A stretch of DNA of 31,404 nucleotides, taken from assembly GCA_035260545.1 (NCBI GenBank), contig DATFUZ010000096.1, positions 1 to 31,404 of the forward strand, given 5' to 3'. Source of the stretch: DATDDB01 sp035260545 (GTDB lineage: Bacteria; Pseudomonadota; Gammaproteobacteria; Burkholderiales; Gallionellaceae). Below, piece after piece: positions 1-7,690 of this stretch (its first letter is position 1; each line of letters begins with the position of its first letter). The notes under the pieces are model-generated. The model ran no database searches, had not been told where the DNA came from, and saw nothing but the letters and a program-made list of their open reading frames with translations. A program made the translations under genes and the position numbers.

Positions 1-602
1 CGGGTTTCGAGGTAGGCATCCACTGTTACGACCACATCCGGTGGCAGGATTACGTTGTGGGCAAGGATGCGGACTGGACGCGGCGCGAACTGCAGCGCGC
101 GGTCAACGCATTTCAGGGCATCTTCGGCGAGATGCCGCGGGCCCATGCGGCTGCGGGTTGGCAGACCAACCGCCATGCCCTCCGCCTGTTGCAGCAACTG
201 GGCTTCGACTACAGTTCCGACACGCGCGGCACGCACGCTTTTCTGCCCACCTGGGATGCCGAAATCATTGCCTGCCCGCAGTTACCCACCACACTGCCCA
301 CGCTGGACGAACTGATTGGCCGCGACGGCATCACGCCGGAGAACGTGGGCCAGCATCTGCTGGAATTGACGGCGCGTACGGTTCCGGCGACCGGCCACGT
401 CTACACTCTGCACGCAGAACTGGAGGGCGGAAAATTCCTGCCGGTGTTCGAACAGTTGCTTGCGGGGTGGAAAGCGCAGGGATACGAGTTGGTCTCGATG
501 CGCGAGTATTTCCAGTCCCAGCCCGCCACGCTGCCATGCCATGAGGTCATCATGGGCGAGATGGAAGGCCGTTCCGGCGCGCTGGCCCTGCAGGGAGACT
601 GA
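1..602 (+). CDS. arnD: ArnD-like polysaccharide deacetylase, 5' end missing
   Basis: The reading frame is already open at the left edge (codons begin at base 3) and ends in TGA, so about 200 C-terminal residues are present and the N-terminus, including the first catalytic Asp region of the NodB fold, lies outside. The visible part begins with a metal-binding H-x3-H motif (HCYDH) followed by a WQDY stretch, as in ArnD. The end (EVIMGEMEGRSG..ALQG) resembles the ArnD C-terminus. In known systems ArnD removes the formyl group from undecaprenyl-phosphate 4-deoxy-4-formamido-L-arabinose at the inner membrane, for lipid A modification and polymyxin resistance. No other arn gene is visible because the window cuts upstream. 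A generic NodB-family deacetylase is the alternative. Confidence 0.72.
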   Translation, partial: GFEVGIHCYDHIRWQDYVVGKDADWTRRELQRAVNAFQGIFGEMPRAHAAAGWQTNRHALRLLQQLGFDYSSDTRGTHAFLPTWDAEIIACPQLPTTLPTLDELIGRDGITPENVGQHLLELTARTVPATGHVYTLHAELEGGKFLPVFEQLLAGWKAQGYELVSMREYFQSQPATLPCHEVIMGEMEGRSGALALQGD

Positions 603-804
603 GCGCGGCGGTTATCCGCCGCATCGCTATTCCTTTCTTCGGTGTTTCTAAGCACCGAACATTTAAAGCTTTTGTCGCACGGTGTGGTAACATCAAAGCC
701 AGGTAGTTGCCGAAAACACATATTTACAGAGGCAACCGGGCTCCGCGCCTGCAGATATGCGCAGGGTCCGGCAGTTACCCGCATAACAGGTCGCAAGGGG
801 ATCT
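603..804 (+). other. Noncoding stretch with several inverted repeats
   Basis: This is the first half of the longest gene-poor stretch in the window (603-1026). A GC hairpin at 605-622 (GCGGCGG, loop TTAT, CCGCCGC) directly follows arnD and could end its transcript, though only a weak T-rich run follows. A second hairpin lies at 638-659 (TTCGGTG and CACCGAA arms, 8-nt loop). A third pair, GTTGCC at 706-711 and GGCAAC at 731-736, is followed by CCTGC/GCAGG arms at 748-765. I found no convincing -35/-10 pair for yfiR here. The function of the folded segment is unknown. Confidence 0.4.
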
Positions 805-1023
805 ATGGTAACCAGAGCGATAGGTCGACAGGCGGCGCCCGGGTCTCCCGTGGGCGCATCGGCGATCGGCACGGCCGCGTGCGCCGCCCGCGGTTTCGCC
901 GGCGCGTTCCCCAAGCTTGCCCGCGCCCGCGTAGGCATCTCCGCGAACACACACACATCGTTCATTTCGGACAGAGGGCGGATACGGCCGCATGCCGCTG
1001 GCTGCGTTGCCGCAACCGGGTAG
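805..1023 (+). CDS. Possible 72-aa small ORF just upstream of yfiR
   Basis: An ATG is preceded at 4-nt spacing by AAGGGG (795-800), the best Shine-Dalgarno in this area. The frame stays open to a TAG three bases before the yfiR ATG, so its translation could feed yfiR, whose own ribosome site is weak. The predicted product is rich in Ala, Gly and Arg, with no signal peptide, membrane segment or motif that I recognise. In GC-rich DNA such a frame can arise by chance. It may be a real leader peptide or a spurious frame; I lean slightly to spurious. Confidence 0.25.
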   Translation: MVTRAIGRQAAPGSPVGASAIGTAACAARGFAGAFPKLARARVGISANTHTSFISDRGRIRPHAAGCVAATG

Positions 1024-1026
1024 ATC

Positions 1027-1590
1027 ATGATGCTCCGGAAATGGGGTTTTGTTCTCCTGTTTTTGCTCGGAACGGGGCCCGCCGCGATGGCCGCCGGGGC
1101 AGCAGCGCCGGATTACCGGTTGAAGAGCGCCTTCATATACAAGTTCGCCACATTCATCGACTGGCCGGACGATATGGGCAAGCAGCTGATGCTGTGCGTC
1201 GCCGCGCCGGATGAGGTCATGCAGTATTTCGTCGGGCTGTCGGGCAAGCCGGTTGGCGATATGACGCTGGTGTTGCGCCATCTGGGGTCGGCCGACTCTG
1301 CGGACGGATGCGACATCCTGTTTGTGGCTGACTCGGAAAACGACAGTTTCGATGACTGGCTGTCGGAGGTCGGCGACGAAGAGGTGCTTACCATCGGCGA
1401 GTCGGACGACTGGCTGAAGAAGGGTGTCGTCATGAAGCTGGTGATGCAGGGCAACAGGGTGACTTTCGACGTCAACCTCGAAGCGGCACGCGGCGAGGAC
1501 ATAGAAATCAGCTCCCGCCTGCGGCGCCTGGCGCACAAGGTGTATGGATTGGATACAGAGGATGACCCAGCGGACAAACTCGCCCAATAG
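1027..1590 (+). CDS. yfiR: YfiR-family (DUF4154) periplasmic protein
   Basis: The 187-residue product begins with a clear signal peptide: a basic start (MMLRK), a hydrophobic core of Leu/Phe/Val, and cleavage probably after AMA near residue 22. The mature part opens with the YfiR-like pattern Y-x-L-K-x-A-F-I-Y-K-F-x-x-F-I-x-W-P and has the conserved late segment VTFDVNLEAA..I.ISSRLRRLA. In Pseudomonas, YfiR (TpbA-locus neighbour) sits in the periplasm and inhibits the cyclase YfiN (TpbB) by contacting its periplasmic domain. The next gene here encodes a CHASE8-type GGDEF protein, the expected partner, and the two frames overlap. No YfiB-like OmpA lipoprotein, the usual third member, follows. 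Two ATGs in tandem leave the start uncertain by one codon. Confidence 0.85.
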   Translation: MMLRKWGFVLLFLLGTGPAAMAAGAAAPDYRLKSAFIYKFATFIDWPDDMGKQLMLCVAAPDEVMQYFVGLSGKPVGDMTLVLRHLGSADSADGCDILFVADSENDSFDDWLSEVGDEEVLTIGESDDWLKKGVVMKLVMQGNRVTFDVNLEAARGEDIEISSRLRRLAHKVYGLDTEDDPADKLAQ

Positions 1591-3643
1591 GCGTCTCCGG
1601 AACGTCTCCATCAAGTCCAAGATCTTCTGGATCTTCCTGGGCAGCAATTTTCTTGCCGTGCTCATCGTGGCGGCGCTGGTCATCGGCGACCAGTACGCCG
1701 AGGTCAGGACGATCCTGGAGGATGATCTGCTGACGCAGGCGAATATCGTCGCGGACAACGCGGCTGCGGCGGTGGCCTTCAACGACCAGAAGGTGGCGCA
1801 GGAAACGCTGCTTGCGCTGCGGGGATCACCCAACGTGAGGGAGGCCGCGATCTATCTTCCGACCGGCGCCCTGTTTGCCGAATACAAGCGCGATGCGGCC
1901 TTGCCGGACATTCCCATGCCGGGCAAGAAGGGCTTCACCTACACCGGGGACAGCCTGGATATTGCGCATCCCATCGGCAAGCCGGGCCAGGACCTGGGAA
2001 CGCTGGTCATCCGCCTGGACATGGACGTGCTTTATCACAGCATGTGGCGCGCCCTGGGCGCCGTCTTCCTGGCAGGCGTCCTGGCGCTGATGCTGGCGTT
2101 CGCGATCATTTCCTGGCTGCAACGCATCATCATTCGGCCGCTATCCCGCCTCCATGAGCTGATGCATGCCGTATCGGACGAAAAGGACTATTCCGTTCGC
2201 AGCGACGATTCCGGAAAGGACGAGATCGGATTCCTTGCGGCAGGCTTCAATCAGATGCTGGAGAAGATAGATGCGCACGACAACAAGCTGAGAAAGATCG
2301 CCCACTACGACAACGTCACCGAATTGCCAAACCGTCATTACTTCAACCAGCGGCTGGAAGATGCCATCGGCGTGGCCGCGCGAGAAAAGCAGAACGTCGG
2401 CGTGCTGTTCATCGACCTGGACAATTTCAAGGTGGTCAACGACACCCTGGGGCACAACATCGGCGACCTGCTGCTGAAGGCGGTCTCGGAAAAGATCTCG
2501 CGCACCCTGCGCGGGAGCGATTGCGTATGCCGCATCGGCGGCGATGAATTCGCGGTGATCCTGCAGGATATCCCAGGTCATGCCGACGCCGCGATCGTGG
2601 CGGGGAAAATCCTCAATGAAATGGCCAAGCCGATGTGGCTGAGCGACAGCGAAATCTACATCGGCGCCAGCATCGGCATCGGCCTCTACCCGGACGATGC
2701 GACAGACATGAACTCACTGTTGCGGTGCGCCGATGTCGCCATGTATTACGCCAAGAGCCGCGGCAAGAACAACTACCAGTTGTTCCAGCAGGACATGGAG
2801 GGCAAGGCTCTCAAGCGGCTGGCGCTCGAGTCGGCCATGCGCAAGGCCCTGGAGCAGAAAGAGTTTGTTCTGCACTACCAGCCGCAGGTGGACCTTGCAA
2901 CGCGCAAGGTCATTGCCGTCGAGGCGCTGATACGCTGGCCGCGGCCGGATCTCGGCGTGGTAGGGCCGTCGGATTTCATCCCCGTGGCGGAGGAAAGCGG
3001 CCTGATCATCCCGATAGGCGACTGGGTATTGCGTACAGCATGCGATCAGGCCAGGCAATGGCTGGATGCGGGCACTCCGCTGCGCATCGCGGTCAACCTT
3101 TCCGGGCGGCAATTCTCGGACGAAAACCTGGTGTCCAACATCCTGGCAATTACGCGCGAGTTCGATCTGCCGCCGGAACTGCTGGAACTGGAGATCACCG
3201 AAAGCATGCTGATGGAGAGCAAAGAGACCTCGGTGGGCAAGCTGGAGGAACTGAAAAGCGCGGGCTTCATGCTTTCAGTGGACGACTTCGGGACCGGCTA
3301 TTCCTCGATGAGCTACCTCAAGCGGTTTCCCATCCATGCGCTTAAGATAGACCGCAGTTTCATCCAGGACCTTCCCAACAACGTAGACGATGCCGCCATC
3401 ACCAAGGCCATCGTCTCCATGGCGAACAGCCTGGGCCTGGAAATCGTGGCGGAAGGCGTGGAAACCACCGCGCAGATAGACTTCCTGCGCGAAAACGGCT
3501 GCACGATATTGCAGGGATTTTTCTTTGGGGGCGCCATGCCCGCGGAGCAGATCTCGCACATGCTGTCCGACGGTCTGCAGGGTGGGCAGCGGCCGGAGCG
3601 CATGTCGCGCGCCGGGGGAAACAGGCCGGCTGCCGGGCGCTAG
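1544..3643 (+). CDS. CHASE8-HAMP-GGDEF-EAL cyclic-di-GMP enzyme (YfiN-like)
   Basis: From the first ATG the product has 699 residues; an ATG at 1562 is an alternative start. Order: TM1 (about 27-48); a periplasmic CHASE8 region with the typical NAAAAVAFNDQ and AIYLPTGALFAEY segments; TM2 (about 170-192); HAMP; then GGDEF (332-336) with an RxxD inhibitory site (RGSD, 323-326); then EAL (460-462). The EAL domain keeps the NLS, LEITE, DDFGTGYSS, KID and AEGVE motifs, so both synthesis and hydrolysis of cyclic-di-GMP look possible. Pseudomonas YfiN lacks an EAL domain, so this is a bifunctional variant. The overlap of about 47 bp with yfiR suggests translational coupling and that YfiR is its periplasmic regulator. 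Likely outputs are biofilm or motility switching, which is inference. Confidence 0.9.
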   Translation: MDWIQRMTQRTNSPNRRLRNVSIKSKIFWIFLGSNFLAVLIVAALVIGDQYAEVRTILEDDLLTQANIVADNAAAAVAFNDQKVAQETLLALRGSPNVREAAIYLPTGALFAEYKRDAALPDIPMPGKKGFTYTGDSLDIAHPIGKPGQDLGTLVIRLDMDVLYHSMWRALGAVFLAGVLALMLAFAIISWLQRIIIRPLSRLHELMHAVSDEKDYSVRSDDSGKDEIGFLAAGFNQMLEKIDAHDNKLRKIAHYDNVTELPNRHYFNQRLEDAIGVAAREKQNVGVLFIDLDNFKVVNDTLGHNIGDLLLKAVSEKISRTLRGSDCVCRIGGDEFAVILQDIPGHADAAIVAGKILNEMAKPMWLSDSEIYIGASIGIGLYPDDATDMNSLLRCADVAMYYAKSRGKNNYQLFQQDMEGKALKRLALESAMRKALEQKEFVLHYQPQVDLATRKVIAVEALIRWPRPDLGVVGPSDFIPVAEESGLIIPIGDWVLRTACDQARQWLDAGTPLRIAVNLSGRQFSDENLVSNILAITREFDLPPELLELEITESMLMESKETSVGKLEELKSAGFMLSVDDFGTGYSSMSYLKRFPIHALKIDRSFIQDLPNNVDDAAITKAIVSMANSLGLEIVAEGVETTAQIDFLRENGCTILQGFFFGGAMPAEQISHMLSDGLQGGQRPERMSRAGGNRPAAGR

Positions 3644-3695
3644 GTGGCCGGTTGATGCGCCTTCGCCGGCGCTGTCTCGCGTGCCGATCTGGCGA

Positions 3696-4997
3696 TCATG
3701 CGGAGACGTCGCTGATGGCGGCCGCACAACGCAAACCGCTGCGGACGGCGCCTTCCAGCGTGGCGGGATAGTCGCCCGCGGTGTAATCGCCCGCCAGAAA
3801 CAGACCGGAGACGGGCGTAAGATGGCCGGGACGCGCAAGACCAGGTTCGCAGGAGAACGTAGCGCGCTTTTCGGCGATGATCTGATGCCATCGCGGCGCG
3901 TCCAGGATTCCCAATTCTTCACGCAGTTCGGCCGCAACCCGTTCCGCCAGGTGAGGGTGGCCGAGCGCCTGATGTATGCCTTCCGCGCTGATCACCACGG
4001 CGATAAGTCCGTCCTGGCCGGCGATCCGGCCGCGGTCGAACAGCCACTGCGACAAGTGGCCGTCCAGGCCCAGCATCGCCTGCGGCAGGCGCACGTGCGC
4101 AGGGTATTGCAGATAAACGGTGTAGATAGGCTGGAAATGCAGCGCTTCGATTTGCCCACCTATCTCCCTTGCGTCGGGCAGCGCCTGCAACAGCCGCGCC
4201 GAATTTGCCGGTGAAGCCGCGCACACCACGTGGCTGAAATGCCGGCGGCTTTCCGCCGTATGCAGGCCGAAGCCCCCGTCGACGGGGACGATGGCTTCGA
4301 TACCGCATGAAAGGTGCACCTCGCCGCCATGGCGCTTTACGTAGTCTGCAGCGCGTTCCGGGAACAGCGCGGAAAAGTCCAGCCGCGGCAGCAGCATCTC
4401 GGAGTCGGCAAAGCTGCCGTTGAGGCTGTCGCGCAGCACGTTGAGCAGCACCTGGGCGGAAGCCTTGCGGACCGGGGTGTTGAGCGCGGAGATGCAGATC
4501 GGCTCCCACAGCAGGCGGATAAGCGTCTCATCCTGGTAAGTGTCGCGCAGCAGCTCATACGCCGGCTGGTCCTCCGCCAGCCGGAAATCGCGGTGGCGCA
4601 TCGCGAGCATGAAGCGCGCCGCATTCAGGCGTTGCCCCAGGGTGAGGCCGTGTGCGGTTAGTAGTGCAGCAAGCAGGTGGAGCGGGGGAGGCCAGGCGGG
4701 GGCCTTCAGCTCGAAGCGCTCATGGAGGGTAAGTTGCAGCGGCAGGCGCAGAAAATCGCGTTCGATATTGCCGCCGACCTGCGCTATCATCTTCAGCGTG
4801 TCGCGATAGCAGCCGAGCAGGATGTGCTGGCCGTTGTCCAGCATCAGTCCGTCGCGGGCCACGCCGCGCGCCCGTCCGCCGAGGTGGCGGGCGCTTTCGA
4901 ATACGGCCACCGGTATGCCCCGTCCGGCGAGAGCGGCGGCGGCGGCCATGCCGGCGTAGCCGCCGCCAATTACCGCGACCTTCAGTTCTTCAGCCAC
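3696..4997 (-). CDS. hpnE: Hydroxysqualene dehydroxylase HpnE (FAD amine-oxidase fold)
   Basis: The 433-residue protein begins almost at once with the Rossmann FAD motif (VIGGGYAGMAAA, GxGxxG at 11-16), followed by an acidic residue (ESARHLGGRARG), as in phytoene-desaturase-like FAD enzymes. Near the end, LFLAGDYTAGDYPATLEGAVRSG matches the C-terminal FAD/substrate segment of the squalene-associated desaturase family. HpnE reduces hydroxysqualene to squalene, the last of the three HpnCDE steps. The start is a GTG lying 16 bp inside the 3' end of hpnD; no earlier start fits because the FAD motif follows directly. It is the last gene of the operon and converges on the YfiN-like gene with 52 bp between them. 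Confidence 0.9.
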   Translation of the reverse strand: MAEELKVAVIGGGYAGMAAAAALAGRGIPVAVFESARHLGGRARGVARDGLMLDNGQHILLGCYRDTLKMIAQVGGNIERDFLRLPLQLTLHERFELKAPAWPPPLHLLAALLTAHGLTLGQRLNAARFMLAMRHRDFRLAEDQPAYELLRDTYQDETLIRLLWEPICISALNTPVRKASAQVLLNVLRDSLNGSFADSEMLLPRLDFSALFPERAADYVKRHGGEVHLSCGIEAIVPVDGGFGLHTAESRRHFSHVVCAASPANSARLLQALPDAREIGGQIEALHFQPIYTVYLQYPAHVRLPQAMLGLDGHLSQWLFDRGRIAGQDGLIAVVISAEGIHQALGHPHLAERVAAELREELGILDAPRWHQIIAEKRATFSCEPGLARPGHLTPVSGLFLAGDYTAGDYPATLEGAVRSGLRCAAAISDVSA

Positions 4998-5815
4998 GTG
5001 GTGAGCACCAGCCAGAGCTTGTAACCAGTCCCCAGGGAAACCCGCTCGCGCAGCACGTGGCAGCCGCTTGCGACGACCTCATCCAGCGTGGCGCGATAGA
5101 TCGCGGCCATGATCAGGCCGGTGCGCTGCGCCTTGCGGTCGGCGGCGGGAAGCTGCTCCAGCGCTTGCGCATAGAAACGCTGGGCGCGCGCCACCTGAAA
5201 TTCCATCAACTGGTGCAGTTCACGCGTTTCCTTCAGATCGAGAATGTCCCGGGTGTGGACGCCGAATTGCGCCAGCTCATCCAGCGGCAGATAGATGCGG
5301 CCGCGCCGTGCATCCTCGCCCACGTCGCGGATGATATTGGTAAGCTGGAAGGCGATGCCCAGGTCGTGGGCATATTTCAGCGTCTTGCGGTCGGTGTAGC
5401 CGAAAATTTCGGCTGCCAGCAGGCCGACGACGGAGGCGACGCGATAGCAGTAGAGTTGGAGAGACTTGAAATCCGCGTATGTGTGCTGATCCAGATCCAT
5501 CTCCATGCCGTCTATGATCTCCAGCAGATGTTCGCGCGGCAGGTTGAATTGCTGCACCAGGGGCTGCAATGCGCGCCCCACGGGATGCTGGGGGGCGCCG
5601 CCATAGATGGCCGACACCTCGTCGCGCCACCAGTTGAGTGTGGTCCGCGCCACGTTGGGATCCGTGCATTCGTCCACCACGTCATCCACCTCGCGGCAGA
5701 AGGCATAGAGCGCCGTCAGTGCACGCCGCCTGTCCTTCGGCAGGAAGCGGAAGCTGGCGTAGAAGCTGGAGCCGCTGGAGGCGGCTTTGTCCTGGCAATA
5801 CTCGTCGGGTGTCAT
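4982..5815 (-). CDS. hpnD: Presqualene diphosphate synthase HpnD
   Basis: This 277-residue trans-isoprenyl diphosphate synthase of the squalene/phytoene synthase family carries both Asp-rich motifs: REVDDVVDE (D44, D45, D48) and NIIRDVGEDA (D164, D168), which bind Mg-diphosphate. HpnD joins two farnesyl diphosphates into presqualene diphosphate. The length, the YALYAFCR-like helix and the RGRIYLP segment all fit HpnD. Adjacent hpnC and hpnE complete the bacterial three-enzyme squalene route. A 148-bp spacer separates it from hpnC, the only sizeable gap in an otherwise tight gene run, and I see no strong ribosome site before its ATG. Confidence 0.9.
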   Translation of the reverse strand: MTPDEYCQDKAASSGSSFYASFRFLPKDRRRALTALYAFCREVDDVVDECTDPNVARTTLNWWRDEVSAIYGGAPQHPVGRALQPLVQQFNLPREHLLEIIDGMEMDLDQHTYADFKSLQLYCYRVASVVGLLAAEIFGYTDRKTLKYAHDLGIAFQLTNIIRDVGEDARRGRIYLPLDELAQFGVHTRDILDLKETRELHQLMEFQVARAQRFYAQALEQLPAADRKAQRTGLIMAAIYRATLDEVVASGCHVLRERVSLGTGYKLWLVLTTWLKN

Positions 5816-5963
5816 TTCAGTTCAAATACAAACGATAGCTACGCTGGCCGCGCCTTCGGCTCCTTGCCCTGCGTTCCGCGCGGTACGCTTTGCCTCACCC
5901 TTGCCGCCTGTTCTTGGCTGGCTTGAATGGAACCCATTCCGGGAAAGGGGGCTGCGCGGCATC

Positions 5964-6779
5964 TCAGAATCGGAACGGTGCGCTGTTGAACAGCATGATA
6001 ACCCAGTCCACGGGCTTGAGCACCGGGCGGCGGATGAACATGTCGTAATCCGCGACGCGCAGCTTGTCGAGGATGCGCAGGCCGCCGGCGATGATCAAGC
6101 GCATCTCCAGGCCGATGCGGCCCCCGAGGATGCTGCCCAGTGGCGCGCCGCTCTTCATCATTGCGCGAGCGCGATCGCACTGGAAGGCCATCAGCCTGCG
6201 CCAGGCTTCGTCGGCGTACCCTTGTGCAATCGCTTCTTCGCTGACCCCGTATTCCGCCATCTCGTCTTGCGGCAGGTAGATGCGTGCAATGGCGTAGTCT
6301 TTTTTCACATCCTGCCAGAAATTGATCAACTGCAAGGACGTACAGATCGCGTCCGAATAGATCAGGTTCTGCGGCGTAGCTTCGTCGTACAGGTGCAGCA
6401 AAAGGCGCCCCACCGGGTTCGCGGAACGGCGGCAATAGTCGAGTACGTCGTCGAAATTCGCATAGCGCTTCTTGACCACATCCTGCGAGAAGGCATCCAG
6501 CAGGTCATGAAACAACTGCAGCGGCAACTGGAACTCCGCGACGATGCTTGCCACGTCGGCGAATAGCGGCGTCTCGGGTGTTTCACCCGCGGCAACGCGC
6601 CCAAGTTCGGCGCGGAAGGCATCGAGTTTCGCCAACCTCTCGGCATCCGGCAGTTCGCCCTCGTCGGCGAAGTCGTCGGCCTGGCGAGCGAAATGATAGA
6701 TGATCTCCACCGGCCGCCGCAGGCGGCGAGGCAGGAGGACGGATGCGACCGGAAAGTTTTCGTAATGGTCTACCGCCAT
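5964..6779 (-). CDS. hpnC: Hydroxysqualene synthase HpnC
   Basis: A 271-residue squalene/phytoene synthase relative, distinct from HpnD. Asp motifs are ARQADDFADE (D35, D36, D39) and NFWQDVKKD (D157, D161). The N-terminus HYENFPVASVLLPRRLR is typical of HpnC. It converts presqualene diphosphate to hydroxysqualene. I chose the ATG whose first two bases run into the prmB stop codon as TGATG, because it gives the family-typical start; a frame extending 21 codons further into prmB exists but is not expected. The squalene made here is usually cyclised to hopanoids; no squalene-hopene cyclase gene is in the window. Confidence 0.9.
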   Translation of the reverse strand: MAVDHYENFPVASVLLPRRLRRPVEIIYHFARQADDFADEGELPDAERLAKLDAFRAELGRVAAGETPETPLFADVASIVAEFQLPLQLFHDLLDAFSQDVVKKRYANFDDVLDYCRRSANPVGRLLLHLYDEATPQNLIYSDAICTSLQLINFWQDVKKDYAIARIYLPQDEMAEYGVSEEAIAQGYADEAWRRLMAFQCDRARAMMKSGAPLGSILGGRIGLEMRLIIAGGLRILDKLRVADYDMFIRRPVLKPVDWVIMLFNSAPFRF

Positions 6780-7690
6780 CAGATCAGATCTTCGCGGTGC
6801 AGGAGAAAAATGAAGTCGTCTCCGGTCTGCACTTCCAGCCAAGTGAAGGGCATTTCGGGATACGCAGCCTCCAGCGCCGCGCGGTTGTGGCCGATCTCCA
6901 CCGCAAGAATGCCGTTCGGGGTCAGGTGCCGTGCTGCGTCGCGCAGGATGATGCGGGTGGCATCCAGTCCGTCCTGGCCGCTGCCCAGGGCCAGTTCGGG
7001 CTCGTGCAGGTATTCGGGGGGCAGGGCGTCGACGGATTCCGCGTTCACATAGGGCGGGTTGCTGATGATAAGGTCATACTGCCGTCCATTCAGGGCGGCA
7101 AAGAGGTCGGACTCGATGGGATGCACGCGCTCCTGCATGCCGTAATCGGCCACGTTCTGGCGCGCCACTTCCAGCGCGTCACGGGAAATGTCCACGGCGT
7201 CGACCACGGAATCGGGATAGGCAAGCGCGGCGAGAATGGCAAGGCAACCGCTGCCGGTGCAAAGGTCCAGCACGCTGCGGATGGATTCGGGATCCTCCAC
7301 CCAGGGCGCCATCTGTTCTTCCAGCAGTTCGGCGAAAAAGGAACGCGGCACGATCACGCGCTCGTCCACGTAGAATCGATGGCCCGCAAGCCAGGCTTCG
7401 TGCGTGAGGTAGGCGGCGGGCAGGCGCTCATTTACGCGCCGGGCGATGATGGCCAGCACGGCCTCGATCTCGTCCGGGGTCAGTGCCGCATCGAGAAAGG
7501 GATCGAGGCGGTCGAGCGGCAGGTGCAGCGTGTGCAGCACCAGGTAGGCCGCTTCGTCATAGGCGTTGTCGCTGCCGTGGCCGAAGAACAGCCCGGCCTC
7601 ATTGAACCGGCTGACGGCGAAACGCAGGCAATCGCGCACCGTCCTGAGCGCGGCTGCGGCCGCCTGGTAATGCGTTGGGGATTGCGTCAT
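6779..7690 (-). CDS. prmB: Ribosomal protein uL3 glutamine methyltransferase PrmB
   Basis: The product has 303 residues. The N-terminal half contains the GHGSDNAYDEAAYLVLHTL segment that separates PrmB from its relative PrmC/HemK. The C-terminal SAM-dependent methyltransferase domain has motif I DLCTGSGCLAI and the catalytic NPPY tetrad (211-214), which holds the target glutamine amide. PrmB methylates the GGQ-like Gln of ribosomal protein L3 during ribosome assembly. Its ATG overlaps the dapE stop by four bases (ATGA) and its own stop overlaps hpnC, so it sits in the middle of a translationally coupled chain. A frame extending 24 codons upstream was not used because it would run deep into dapE. 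Confidence 0.9.
   Translation of the reverse strand: MTQSPTHYQAAAAALRTVRDCLRFAVSRFNEAGLFFGHGSDNAYDEAAYLVLHTLHLPLDRLDPFLDAALTPDEIEAVLAIIARRVNERLPAAYLTHEAWLAGHRFYVDERVIVPRSFFAELLEEQMAPWVEDPESIRSVLDLCTGSGCLAILAALAYPDSVVDAVDISRDALEVARQNVADYGMQERVHPIESDLFAALNGRQYDLIISNPPYVNAESVDALPPEYLHEPELALGSGQDGLDATRIILRDAARHLTPNGILAVEIGHNRAALEAAYPEMPFTWLEVQTGDDFIFLLHREDLI

Noticed and set aside
706..804. Cyclic-di-GMP riboswitch upstream of yfiR
   Set aside because: The conserved GEMM core elements (such as the GACGCAAAGC stretch) are absent; only generic stems are seen.
5839..5937. 32-codon ORF between hpnC and hpnD (minus strand)
   Set aside because: No ribosome site, no overlap with hpnC or hpnD, basic low-information sequence.
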